Assembly (NCBI GenBank): GCA_002633005.1
Contig: NMRA01000307.1
Coordinates: 396,208-460,207 of the forward strand
Direction: 5' to 3'
Length of the DNA: 64,000 nucleotides
Source of the DNA: Phoronis australis
Taxonomy: Eukaryota; Phoronida; Phoronidae
The notes beneath the pieces were generated by a model. It made no database searches. It worked only from the letters and a program-made list of their open reading frames with translations, and was not told where the DNA came from. A program made the position numbers and the translations under genes. Below are positions 50,301 through 61,476 of this stretch, one piece after another; position 1 is the stretch's first letter, and every line of letters starts with the position of its first letter.

Positions 50301-53300
50301 CCGATACAGTTCTTGGTCGTCCAATAGGCTGCCTGCTCTTACGTGAAGATGCGGAATACTTGTCCCTTCTCTTTGAACCAGAGGATGTACATGGCAACTC
50401 ACCACTGTCACTAGGTAACACAAGTGAATGACGGTAAACATGTAACATTTAATATGAAGAATTTTTCCACAGAGAATAGTATAACGTGATGTGGCCACCT
50501 TGAGGCCAACTGGAGAAAATATATGGTTTTTGAATATTCATTGGCTTTTTGCTCACTTTTTGCTTAATGTGAAGTTTTAAAAAAAAATGTCGTTGCATTT
50601 AAACACACATTTGGATATTACAAAACTCACTTCCCTGTCTCTGCAGAAGAGTCCATACTTTCACCTCCAGGCACAAGCAAAATTTGCTTTAAGCAAGACT
50701 TAACAAATGGAATATGAAAGGCACTAAATCTCCGCCAGCTGGCTTAAAGTAAATATTAGAAATACCTTAATTTTGATGTTAGAAAAATTTATCAATATCT
50801 TCCTTACAGAGATTCACATACATAAGCTCAGCCAATTGTATGCATGGTGTTCAACAACAAAATCTCGATATTTGCATATTTTCGGAAAAAACACACTTCG
50901 TTGATCTCAAAAACAATTACATAGCAAATTGAGACCAAATCAAATTTTCAATGCAACACACAATGCCAGTCAGGGCTTGACCAGTAGAAAACAATCCTAG
51001 ATAGGCAATGAGTGTGTATAATTCAGTTTTTTAATGATCAAAATCATGCACATGTACTTCAGCACCAACAACGGTATAGTACTGCCAACTTGGAATGTTG
51101 GATGTATATTTGATCCCCAAAATGCCGACTATAAGCATCAAGCTTGTATACTGATATCTCATGTATTCTCTGTCCACTTACACCTACCTGCCCAAATCTA
51201 AACTGTCAAGATCATCCTTATGGCCCATAATGCTGAGTGGGGTCACGCCTATGTCAGTCTTGCGGTACTCCAACTCTTTCTCACCTTGTACCTTAACCAA
51301 TGGCATCGTGTGACCTGTAGGCAGTTTGACCAATCCCAGACGAGATGCCAGCCTCTTCTTGACAGTCGTTGGCATTACAGACTTGACAAGCTGTAAAGCA
51401 TAAGATGAGTTAGTTAAGGATGCAGGTGAGTGTATCATAACACAAGGACTACTGTAATTGTATCATAACACAAGGACTACTGTAATTGTATCATATCACA
51501 AGGACTACTCTAATTGTATCATAACACAAGGACTACTGTAATTGTATCATAACACAAGGACTACTGTAATTGTATCATAACACAAGGACTACTGTAATTG
51601 TATCATATCACAAGGACTACTGTAATTGTATCATAACACAAGGACTACTGTAATTGTATCATAACACAAGGACTACTGTAATTGTATCATAACACAAGGA
51701 CTACTGTAATTGTATCATATCACAAGGACTACTGTAATTGTATCATAACACAAGGACTACTGTAATTGTATCATATCACAAGGACTACTGTAATTGTATC
51801 ATAACACAAGGACTACTAATGATGAATTGACATAATGGATGCATATCTAGTACATTAACCCCATTAAGCATCAAATCAGAGACTGGGTCAAATAACCCAT
51901 GAGCTGTCTAACCCATAGTTTGCCCCATACTGCATTTTTGCTTCAGTTGACACAAACAAGTTAAATAAGATGCCTATCATGCCTATTGATGTGAGTGTTT
52001 CTTGGACACAGTAAAATTAAGGATTTGAGAATCATTCAAATTGTTTCTAAGTAATCGGCATACAGATGCCACCAAATTCACTTCACTTTGCCCAGTGCAC
52101 ATAGCTCTTCATCGTATCACTCTGTGCTAGTGCAATACTTTTTGCATTGATTTCTTGGACCCCAAGAATTCAAGATATGTGTCCACTGGACCACACAATA
52201 CAGATGTGTATGGCAGACACAAATTACCCGTTTCTTTTTTTTCTTGGTCTTTCGCTTAGTTTTCCTTTTGGTTCTTCTTCGTCTGCTCTTCTTCGATGTT
52301 GACCTTCTCTTGGAACTGGCTTTGCTCTTGGCCTTCCGGCGACGAAGTGTCTGCCTTTTAGGTTTGACTGGAGTTCCAGCTGCCGAGCTTGAACTCTTCT
52401 CCATGTCAAATGAGTCCTAGAAACAGTCACAGCCAATAAATGAATGAATTGAGCAAAACATGTGGGATGCAATTACTGTGTAAGCATGTCACACTTATAC
52501 ATTATCTATTGTTATAGGAACATAAAGATTACATTGCATTTCAAGCTGCAATGACATTTGTTGACACATAACACGACCAATGTCAAGTAGGGATATTGAA
52601 AAAAGACCTTCAGCAATGAATAAATATATCCTATGTTCTAGGACGAACATATTGCAAACCCCAAAATTCACTAGGTAGCGCTATTGAAACATCTTTCCTA
52701 TAGCACACACTTTCAGGCAGCCAGGGGGGCACCTATAGCACACACTTTCAGGTAGCCAAGGGGGCACCTATAGTACATACTTTCAGGTAGCCAAGGGGGC
52801 ACCTATAGCATATAGTTTCAGGTAGCCAGGGGGGCCACCTATTCCTTGAATGACCCCATGCTTAAGAATAGCCTATCAATCACTTTCTATTCACAACAAG
52901 GCATACTTCACCAGCTCCACCTTTTGAAAACTGAAATAACTACCTCATCATCACCCTCTTCTTCACCCTCTTCCTCAGACGATGTGTCCAACTGCTGCGT
53001 AAGGGCCGCCTGATTGGCTCTCATCTGACGGATGTGTCTGCGCACGCGCTCACTGACCCCCGTTCGTGCAATACGTCGTCTGTGATGTAACTCTTCCTCT
53101 ACCTCCTCCTCTTCCTCACTCTCTTCTGTCAACAGGGGAGAAAAATCAGGGAACAACATGGTTAGCAACCAAACCACTCACCATCACAAAGACCATGGAC
53201 TCATTTTATCAAAGATTGTAAGTCTGGTATTAGCTAAGACGGATGTAACTTCAATTTTATTTTGCATAGAGTCCATTAACATAAGTCTTGAAGGGGGTCG

Positions 53301-56300
53301 TAAAGTCTACAATTTACCGTCATTTGTCGGGTTAACACTAACGCCTTAACCACCATCTTAGTTATGACCGCTCATCAAAGTTGTATCGGCTAGGGAGAAA
53401 AAAAGGAAATGTAGTTTAACCGTGTCTTCCACTAGTAAGCAAAATGGCATGTTGGTTGGTAAAAGCAAAAAAACAGCAAATAAAATAACTCAGAAACAAT
53501 AGATAATAAAAAGTTACATATAACTGACAGAAGAATTAGTTAAACATTCCATTTCCCACTCTTAGAAACTAGGGTTTTTCATCATTCTCTTTGAAAGGTT
53601 CCAGATACAAAGTCCCATTCAAAATTGCACATAATCTGCAAATGAAAACTTCAAGCGTCTTGGGAAAGCATACTTTATAAAGACCAGTCACATCTAGATA
53701 AAAGTGGACACTTACCCACAGCAGGCTGGCGTACTGCACAGTCAGGACAGAACCATTCCTCTACAGGCACATTATCGAGGGGTGGGTCAAGACACTCGCA
53801 GTGATAACTGAAAGCCACAACGGTGAAACAGAATAATTTTGAGAAAACACCTCATCACTAAAACTAGTGCAGCACAGGATGTGTAGTCTTCCTTTACAGG
53901 TTTTAACATTATTATAAACCTGCAAACAGATGATAGATCATATCTCAGTCCTCCGTGGTGTAAGAGAGGCGATTGACGAGAGAATTGAGACCCCCAGCCT
54001 CAACAGACACGGAGGACTGACCTATAATCTACCAGCTGTTCGGAATAATGCATTACGTCATCAACCAAAAACTATGTCACAACCCCCAGTACCAACAATC
54101 TCCGCCATTGCTGACACGCCAGCACTTTGGCTTCAGACAATCTGTAGAAGTCTCCGAGATGCATATGCTACGTTATCCTTTAAATATATAAAGCAAGTCC
54201 AGAAATTGATTAATATTTGTTTTGCATTACTGACTTCAGTCAGAAATTTTTCTTACATTATTTTGATTTAGACAGTTTACATTTGTAAAGTTGGACCTGT
54301 TTTATGAATATTGATTAAAGACTTCAGTCAGAAATTTGTTCTAATTATGTTAAAAAAATAAAAATAACTACACCTCACTTGAGCAAAAAATGCAATCTCT
54401 GACAATATATACATATCTGCTAGCTACTGAGAAATTTCTAGGCTGTGATACACACATAGGTATTAGGCTAAAGCTTTACGCTATAAGCGTAATTAGATAA
54501 AAATTCTGTTTCACGAAAAAGACCACTGGTCTCAACTTCTTTCATACGTGAAGTGACTTTTGAGTTTGTAAGAAGTGACAGCTTCTTACAGCACGGATGA
54601 TTATTGAGGTGTAAAATGACCCAAAATGAGAAGGTAACTTATTTCACAAGCAATATCAAACTACTTTCTAGGACTAGAAATTAATTCTGATATTGTGATA
54701 GGAGACAGTGTGGCTCAGTGGTTTGAACTCAGGACCCCTGTTCGAGAAACCCATGTTCAAATCCTGGCTTTACTGGTAGATAATCAAGCATTGCACAAAG
54801 GTGTCTCTTACTCCTCTGAGCTCGGTCTTAAATGTGGATGGATGCAAGGGAGTGGATGTGAACCTGGGTATAATGTGACTCTGTAAAGAGGATGAATACT
54901 GATAGATTATAAAAATGTAATGTTCACACCAAAACAGATGCTCAATTGTTTAGTGTGACATGTTCACGTTTTGGACCCAGTCTAATAAAACCAAACTGCC
55001 AAAATTAAAAAGAATAATTAGGCCCGTATTTAGCAAATTATTACCAGGCTATGGACCTGGTAAATCTTAATCCTTCTCAACACCTGGAAGCATACAATGG
55101 GAGTAACCAAACACTAATTCATCCAAACCCATAATTTTGCAAAATTTTAAGACTGCAAAATTGCTCCATTGTTACCTGAATTGGAACAAACTTAAAACCT
55201 GCAATTTTTTTTGAAAATGTGATGTTACTGTATTTCTATTTCTTACATGTATTTGTGAGTTATAACTCTCTGAGTGAACAGTTAAAACCAGTTGGAAATG
55301 TAAGGCAGTTATAAATCTTTGCAAGACTAGATAGTGTGCAACAATGTGAATGATCTATGCATGTTGTAAAATACATTATCCATTGTGTGTATAGAACAGA
55401 CTTAATAGCACTGACTACCAGCAACTAAAATCACCAACTTGGGTTATAACAGCTTTAACTCTCAATGTGAGCAACAGAGTTTAGGTCAACAAAAGTAATG
55501 TAAAATTGGATCTTTACTGAGCCGGACTCATTCTGAAACCTTCAACGATTTGTTTAAATGAAAAAAAGGACCCCGTCCCATTTCAGCGGATACAAGGTGG
55601 CGCTGGGAAAAAGGAAGGATCTTGATCCAATTCAGCAGATGACACTGTGAGATAACAAAACACTGGATCAGGTGACATTTTTGAAAATATGAATAACTAT
55701 AATCACAATTTTCAAAGACAAAACAGAGACCAGAAACAATTGTGCTATTTTCTTAGTCCTTTACTCTTAAAAAGTGGGTCCAGTTATTGTGAACGACGTT
55801 ACTTGTGTTTGATACACCTGGTAATCACAAGTGCGTCCAGTTATTGTGAACATGACCTTACTTGTGTTTGATAAATCTAGTAATCACAACAAGGCATCCT
55901 GTAAAGCCCAACTGGCCAAAATTTACATCAGCCAATCAAAAAAAAAAAACAAACAACAAATAGTGTATTGGTTATACAAAGTGTCGCAAATAACCAGTTC
56001 CACCTATATTTTGTACCAAAGCAAATGATTTCCAGATATTTTATCTGCTAATCGAATGAAATTATCCGTCTTTGATGTTTCTTACCCCAAATCACAACCG
56101 TCACACAGCAATAGGCGATCCTCTCTGTCCGATCTTCCACACACCTCACAGAAAGTCAGGTCACTGTCTTCACTATCTAACAACTGTTTGTCTTCAACTT
56201 CAATCTGACAATGAACGATGCAAAGAGGTCATCAAACCCAAAACAACCACTTTATAAGTAAAAAAATGACACATTACAATAAAGGCGATTTTTTAAAAAA

Positions 56301-59300
56301 TTGTGAGCTCCACAAAACCATTGTAACTGTCACATTGGTCAACTAATTATTGTTAGGATTGTCACATTGATATTTCCAAGTGGCATTGATAATGGAATGC
56401 ATTTTAACTTGATTAGGCAAAACAAATACCCCACAAAACCATTCTGTTTGGGAAATCGCTCCCCATGCCGAACGATTCAGCATGCGGAACGGTTCCGCAA
56501 CTGTCATGCAACTGTCACATTGACCAACTAATTACTATTAGGATTGTCACATTGATACTTTCAAGTGGTATTGATTATGGAATGCATTTTAACTTTAATG
56601 GGAATGAGAATTAAAAAAATTGAGTGCTCCAAAAAACTATTCCGTTTGCGGAACCGTTCCGCATGTGGAACCGTTCTGCAACCGTCACATTGATTAACTA
56701 TTGAGAGTGGGCACATTATACTTTCAAGTGTTATTGAGAATGGAATGTAATTCATGTTTATTGGGCCGCAGTCAGTGCGGAATATTCCGCATGGCAAAAA
56801 CTGAACTTCTAATTAAGAAAATGCTAATAACGGAAATAAAAATGTAACATTGTAAACATTTTTAGGGTAAGGTATAGATTTGTTTCATACCATTTTTTAT
56901 GGCCCTAAGAGGATATAAAAAATGCGGAACCGTTCTGCACACTTTGAGACTAAATAAGATAGTCTCATTTGAAAAGAATCGCCTTAATAACTTTTTAATT
57001 TCAAGCATAATAAACCTGCAATTTGTCAATAATGCAAAGCCTTTCAATTTAGATCATTTACCATTAAAAAACTGGACTAAACCCAAAGTTAACATTGTGA
57101 CAGAAGCCAGTACATAGCACCTTTAACTCATTTTGTGAAATGCACTACCTGAGCCCAGCGTCTAATCTTTCTACTCGAAATCAAACTCAAAATTATTCTT
57201 GTCATTTTCCAATCTACCTTTGTACAAACTCAACATTAGCATTCATTATTTTGTGATTGAGTACATTAAGGTTTATGCAAATGAGTTTCTAAACTGAGTT
57301 CGTATTTGATGAACTCTAAAATCAAGCTAAAAACTCAAGCACAAACTCAAGATTTAGAGTAAAAACTCAAAATTTTGAGTTCACACTCAAACGTTTGGCT
57401 TTAATGATGGGTTCATTAAGTGCAAACTAGGATTAGACAGTTATCCAGATAAGTGATTAATATGTACTTGAGGACACAATAAATTAAAAAACATCTTGAG
57501 TTTATACAAAAGTAGAATAGAAAATACCAAAAATATTTGTGCGTTCTATATGGAGTAGATAAGAGTCTTAGATCTGTCTAGACAACTATTATTACGTAGT
57601 AGATAAGAGTCTTAGATCTGTCTAGACAACTGTTATTATCTAGTAGATAAGAGTCTTAGATCTGTCTAGACAACTATTATTATCTAGTAGATAAGAGTCT
57701 TAGATCTGTCTAGACAACCATTATTATCTAGTAGATAAGAGTCTTAGATCTGTCTAGACAACTATTATTATCTAGTAGATAAGTCTTAGATCTGTCTAGA
57801 CAACTATTATTATCTAGTAGATAAGAGAGTGGAATCTGTCTACACAACTATTATTACGCAGGGGTATATGAGGAATGAACAGAGTTGACATTTAAATTCT
57901 CGTTTTCACAAAAACATACTCTACTGAGATCTGTGTCAACTTAAAACACCATAAGAAAAAGATTATGCACATTTGAAAATTAAATCAACCACACTCATTT
58001 CCTTACCCGCCTTATAATGTTGCCGTTGAGACAACTCCTGGCTAATATCAAGTTGAAGACTTGCCGATCCACAGGACATGTGTTCACATTCTACAAAACA
58101 GCACCAATGAATAATAGAATAGGCCTACAGCCAAGCAGAAATTACAAGAAGTTGTGATGACTAAGTGCTTCCACGATTAACATTTCACATCAAGACACTT
58201 TGTTAGTGTGCTTCATGTAAATGAAACATGGACATTGATGAAATAAATGTTGACCAATTATTCAAACTGGAACATGCTTCAAACACCATACACCATACAC
58301 CTTATTTCTTGCAAGAAGAGCAATGAACTTCTGATCATTATTAAAGGCCTGTTCGCACTTGGCGATTTGACTGCAAGGCAATAGCAATAGTCTGCAACTG
58401 CTCATCGCTGCAGCAAATAGATGTTGCCGCTGCACTGTCCACGCTTTGTGATTTGTTGCTGGAACTACACGTTGAAAATAGCAGAATATCGATTGGCAAA
58501 GTACATATTAGTCTCTCAAATACTGCTAGAGCTAACAAGCTCAAAGTGAAAATGGACACAGGGTGTGAAAAAAATCAGCACTAGTGGGATGAAATTAGAA
58601 TCTGCTTGTACATGATAAGCAAGGACTATAGAACAAGAGTGAAAAGAATGGTGATTATGAGCCAAGGTTAATCTCACACAAAATAATGTTTGTTGGATGA
58701 CAAAAATGTTAGGAGAAATCTGAAAGCACTTGTGGCTATCTGTTTAAACAAGCCTATGTCTTTAAGGCAATCAAGTTGCTGTCACAAGAGGCTCCACAGC
58801 AGGCAACGAAAGTTGCAGCATTTCTTGTCACTCGACGGTTGCATCATAAACAAACCATCAACTGCAGACAGACCTTAACACTATATTAAGCCTTTGCAAA
58901 ATACAAAAGTAGATGTCTTGACAAAAACCATTACCATATATTTGCATATAGTTGTGCTGCTATATATCAGTGCATTGATATGGTATAAGAAATAATTATT
59001 AGTCTTCTTACAAACCACATGTTGGCCACATCGCGGGACCTATAGCTATGACACAAGAGAGAGAGAAACTTTTATTTTTTTTATAAAACACACATCTGTC
59101 CCATAGATCTCTATCATAATTGACCTAGTCCACTCAGCTATCGGGAACAACAGTCAATTACAGCAACCCAATTACACCTATAGGTCACATGGTGTGACCA
59201 ACATATGGCTTGTAAGAAGAATAACTATAATACTTTTACCACACACTATTTATTACACATGAGCACTGTATACGCACCTGAACACAAGCATGCTAACAGA

Positions 59301-61468
59301 ATAAATTCTACAGATTAGTGTTTCGGTGATGGATGAAAGAGTATACAGTTACCTTTGCCCACTCCTGTATACACTCCAAGCAGAATGTGTGGTCACAGCT
59401 CTCTGGTGTTCCCACTTGCTGCGACTTCAATTTCGCCAAACAGATGGCGCACTTGTCAGCCTCTTCATCACCACTGCTTTCCAGGTCAGAGGCCACATCA
59501 CATTCTATGAAAAAGAATTTGCCATCAGGATATTTCAAAATAACACCCATGGCTGGCGTTAAGATTTCATAATTGCCAGATCCAGATAACATGATTAAAA
59601 TGAACTAGTTTTAGCTAAAAAACGTTTTCAACTAATTTTGTCTATGTGCCTGGCAAAAGACATTTTTGCTTTTTAGATAATTTGTCAAAAATCAAGGCTG
59701 GAATTTCAGATAAATCAGACTCACATTAGTTGTTACTGAAGGTTTGAAATTTTCTGTCAATGTAAAATGTGAGCGGTCTCACTTGTATGTTCACGACATT
59801 AAGAAAACGACTATATGGAAAATTAGAGAACATATACTGTCCTGATATCACATTTCATAATTAGCTTGTGATCACTCGTCTAACAGATACACTAAACCTA
59901 TCATGCCATGAACTGTCAACACTAAGAGCATGTCTAACAAAGGAGAATTGAAAGTTTTATTATCACTTCCTTCATAAAAGATTAGTACCATGAACAGAAT
60001 GCTTTATCATTTTTGTTTAATGTAATGTTTTGACAAATTGTACGCACTCACAACAAAGTTTGAAACTTTTGAAAAATAAAGAAAAATTCGGAATTATTTT
60101 TGTCGGAAATTGGTGAGCTTTAACAATAACTTCTAAATTTTTGCCTCAAAACAGCTTCAATCATTTTGCAGTGCCTCACAACAGCTTAAATCATTTTGCA
60201 TCCTAATGATAATTTTGCCATTTACTTGTTTCTGTGACTTTATTCTTTTTATACATACTATTAGTTATACTTGCTCTGTGCCTAGAGTGAGACTGCTGCT
60301 TGTACTGAACACGGTTCCGCAGAATAAAGATTCCCAAATTTTTCCATTTACAAGAAAATATTCTGCAATGCATCGAAGAGCTAGAGCTTGACTTTCCCAA
60401 ATCTCAACAGTAATAACCAACAAGAAAATTAAAATCCGTGGTTATCATGGTTTATATAGCACAGTGTTCTCCAAAATCTGTTTTGACTCGTAACAGTATT
60501 GAGTTTGAATTCCACCTCCATCAAGTTTTAAAGCCAATGCAAATTAGGACATTTTGAACTTGTAGCACCAGTTCAATACATTTATTCCAAGACTAAACAA
60601 ACACACTCGCCACTGTGTAGGCACAGACTTTCAAACATACTAGTACTCATGAAGTTTTAATTTCCGTTAAGGTTGTATAATCTGGTGTGGATAGCATACG
60701 TGTATTGAAACATGGTGCTGTGCAATGTTTGAAAAACCCTAAGTCTACTCTAAAATCTGAAGCCATGTTTGAAAAGCCAGAATTACAAGAAAAATGATTG
60801 AAAAAGTACTTCATTGTGGAAATGTTTTTATTATTTTGCAGTAAAACATGATAGTGACATGCACAGAAAGTGAAAATAATGTGTAACTAATTGGTATTTT
60901 CCTGACATAACACAAAAGAAGTTAAGTTACGATACAAAATCATGATGTGGAATTTGCACCATGTCTGTATTATTGCTCAAGGAGAACCCAGCAGCACTCC
61001 ACATCACCATGACAACATTTGGGCACATGTACCAATAGTAAGCTTTTGACACATATAAAAAAAAAATAATTGCAGGCGGTCTGATACACGTTGTACCAGA
61101 CGTGCGCAGGCCTCACATGTGGGCCCATTGCACTGATCACCTGGAAATATTTTTATGCTTTATTAATATATGGTTAAAACCGAGCTGAGGAGCTAGAAAC
61201 CTGGCTCAAGGGTTTAGCAGTGTGACCTGGTGGGACTTGAACCCACAACCTCGAGTAAAGAAAGCGGGAACTTATCAACCAGGCCACACTGCCTCCTCTT
61301 TTTGACACATAGGAAAGTTATGGATTCTTTTTGTGTTTGAAGATTTTTTCCGCCAGCCCACGCCATACCTTCATCTTCAGTGCCATCTTCATCATCATCA
61401 TCATCATCACAGCTGTCTTCTGAAGATGACTCCAGATCACCCATTATCTCTTCTTCTATCGCACTCAT
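44395..61468 (-). CDS. PHRF1: PHRF1-like RING and PHD finger protein
   Basis: Complete gene. Exons in transcription order: 61476-61369 (ATG at 61468), 59504-59353, 58090-58007, 56204-56086, 53807-53716, 53125-52944, 52416-52228, 51390-51188, 50657-50631 (27-nt microexon, less certain), 50410-50294, 49717-49623, 48883-45693, 44880-44752 and 44517-44395. Phases close to 4803 nt, 1600 residues (vertebrate PHRF1 about 1650). Seen: acidic N-terminus; RING from C52/C55 through C70-x-H72, C75/C78 to CPVD near residue 89 (last ligand position Asp); PHD finger C131-C175 (CEVC, LLLCDGC, YHCECL, WFCPDC); a Lys/Arg-rich block; [10 protein letters not shown] and [22 protein letters not shown]; Ser/Arg-rich and Pro-rich regions; and a C-terminal SRI domain (1518-1600). 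SRI domains bind the phosphorylated Pol II CTD. Vertebrate PHRF1 is a nuclear E3 ligase (TGIF is a reported substrate). Confidence 0.95.
45055..45235 (+). repeat. 42-bp tandem repeat, 4 copies
   Basis: Copies of AACACCCAAATCAACAATGA followed by ATAATGGCTTATGTGTTCAGAAGAT in the last-but-one PHRF1 intron. Confidence 0.85.
45693..48883 (-). CDS. PHRF1: PHRF1 large exon (3.19 kb)
   Basis: A single 3191-nt exon encoding residues 454-1517. Its acceptor TCTATTTCTAG|GTTCG joins in phase to exon 49717-49623, restoring HRDGSL. Its donor AAGCAAAAG|GTGGGT at 45693 joins the SRI-domain exon in phase 0. The open frame runs another ~165 bases beyond this donor, but intron retention would lose the SRI domain. 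It contains acidic/Ser-rich sequence, [10 protein letters not shown], an RS-like basic stretch, [12 protein letters not shown], a heptad-repeat tract and a Pro-rich tail. Confidence 0.93.
46690..46985 (-). repeat. PHRF1: coding 21-bp repeat in PHRF1 (GIMGNQP heptads)
   Basis: About 12-13 copies of a 21-bp unit encoding GIMGNQP with variants ([21 protein letters not shown]), residues about 1095-1185. The copies remain in frame and the amino-acid pattern is conserved. The vertebrate PHRF1 that I recall has no such tract. Low complexity and likely disordered. Confidence 0.92.
50631..50657 (-). CDS. PHRF1: candidate 27-nt PHRF1 microexon
   Basis: Minus-strand block ending in donor GGGAA|GTGAGTTTT and starting after GGTGAAAG, encoding SMDSSAETG. 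It is phase 2-2 and a multiple of three, so it can be included or skipped. The donor is good; the acceptor has a weak pyrimidine tract, so it may be a cassette exon or not an exon. Confidence 0.45.
51430..51822 (-). repeat. minisatellite, 28-bp unit, ~14 copies
   Basis: Nearly identical copies of ATAACACAAGGACTACTGTA followed by ATTGTATC. The only regular variant is ATCATATCACAAGG. It starts about 40 bp before a PHRF1 exon acceptor (51391). Very low divergence indicates recent expansion. Confidence 0.95.
52695..52840 (-). repeat. ~36-bp tandem repeat, 4 copies
   Basis: Copies of CACACTTTCAGGTAGCCAAG followed by GGGGCACCTATAG in a PHRF1 intron. Confidence 0.88.
54700..54905 (+). mobile_element. 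tRNA-derived SINE, copy 2
   Basis: The head has A-box TGGCTCAGTGG and a B-box GTTCAAATCC about 45 bp apart. The body shares CACAAAGGTGTCTCTTACTC and GTGAACCTGGGTATAATGTG with 31796-31975. It lies antisense in a PHRF1 intron. Two members of one family in 64 kb implies a frequent repeat genome-wide. Confidence 0.78.
55772..55890 (+). repeat. 57-bp direct repeat, 2 copies
   Basis: GTCCAGTTATTGTGAAC...TTACTTGTGTTTGATA...GTAATCACAA occurs twice in tandem in a PHRF1 intron. Confidence 0.85.
56310..56790 (-). repeat. ~170-180-bp degenerate tandem repeat, 3 copies
   Basis: Three copies carrying GTCACATTGA, AATGGAATGCATTTTAACTT and a GCGGAACGGTTCCGC-like palindrome (perfect at 56484-56498). The spacing of the AATGGAATG blocks is about 183 and 163 bp. 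A further GCGGAACCGTTCTGC lies at about 56920. PHRF1 intron. Confidence 0.7.
57553..57856 (-). repeat. minisatellite, 44-bp unit, 7 copies
   Basis: Copies of TAGTAGATAAGAGTCTTAGA followed by TCTGTCTAGACAACTATTATTATC. The unit contains TAGATCTGTCTAGA, so each copy has a small palindrome. PHRF1 intron, ~150 bp from the RING/linker exon. Confidence 0.95.
59353..59504 (-). CDS. PHRF1: PHRF1 RING-finger exon
   Basis: Encodes [17 protein letters not shown] then the RING core KCAIC...[20 protein letters not shown]. The acceptor is TTTTTCATAG and the donor AAAG|GTAACTG. The frame is open upstream of the acceptor too, so an ATG there is not the start; the true start is in exon 61476-61369. Confidence 0.94.
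61215..61300 (-). mobile_element. tRNA-derived SINE head (third element)
   Basis: On the minus strand GGAGGCAGTGTGGCCTGGTT resembles the GGAGACAGTGTGGCTCAGTG head of the 54700 element. A B-box GGTTCAAGTCC lies in a perfect 5-bp T-arm (GTGGG/CCCAC). The anticodon arm does not form, so a functional tRNA gene is unlikely. It lies in the first PHRF1 coding intron. Confidence 0.6.
61369..61468 (-). CDS. PHRF1: PHRF1 first coding exon
   Basis: ATG at 61468 begins [18 protein letters not shown] and a run of Asp codons (GAT repeats), ending in phase 1 at GATGAAG|GTATGG. It is preceded by an acceptor (TGTATTGCAG|ACTTGAGA), so a non-coding 5' exon lies further up. A more upstream in-frame ATG lies before the acceptor and was rejected. 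Confidence 0.85.
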
Positions 61469-61476
61469 TCTCAAGT

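Noticed and set aside
54700-54775. tRNA gene (also 31800-31870 and 61215-61300)
   Set aside because: A- and B-boxes are present but anticodon or acceptor arms do not pair. Shared downstream tails point to SINEs.
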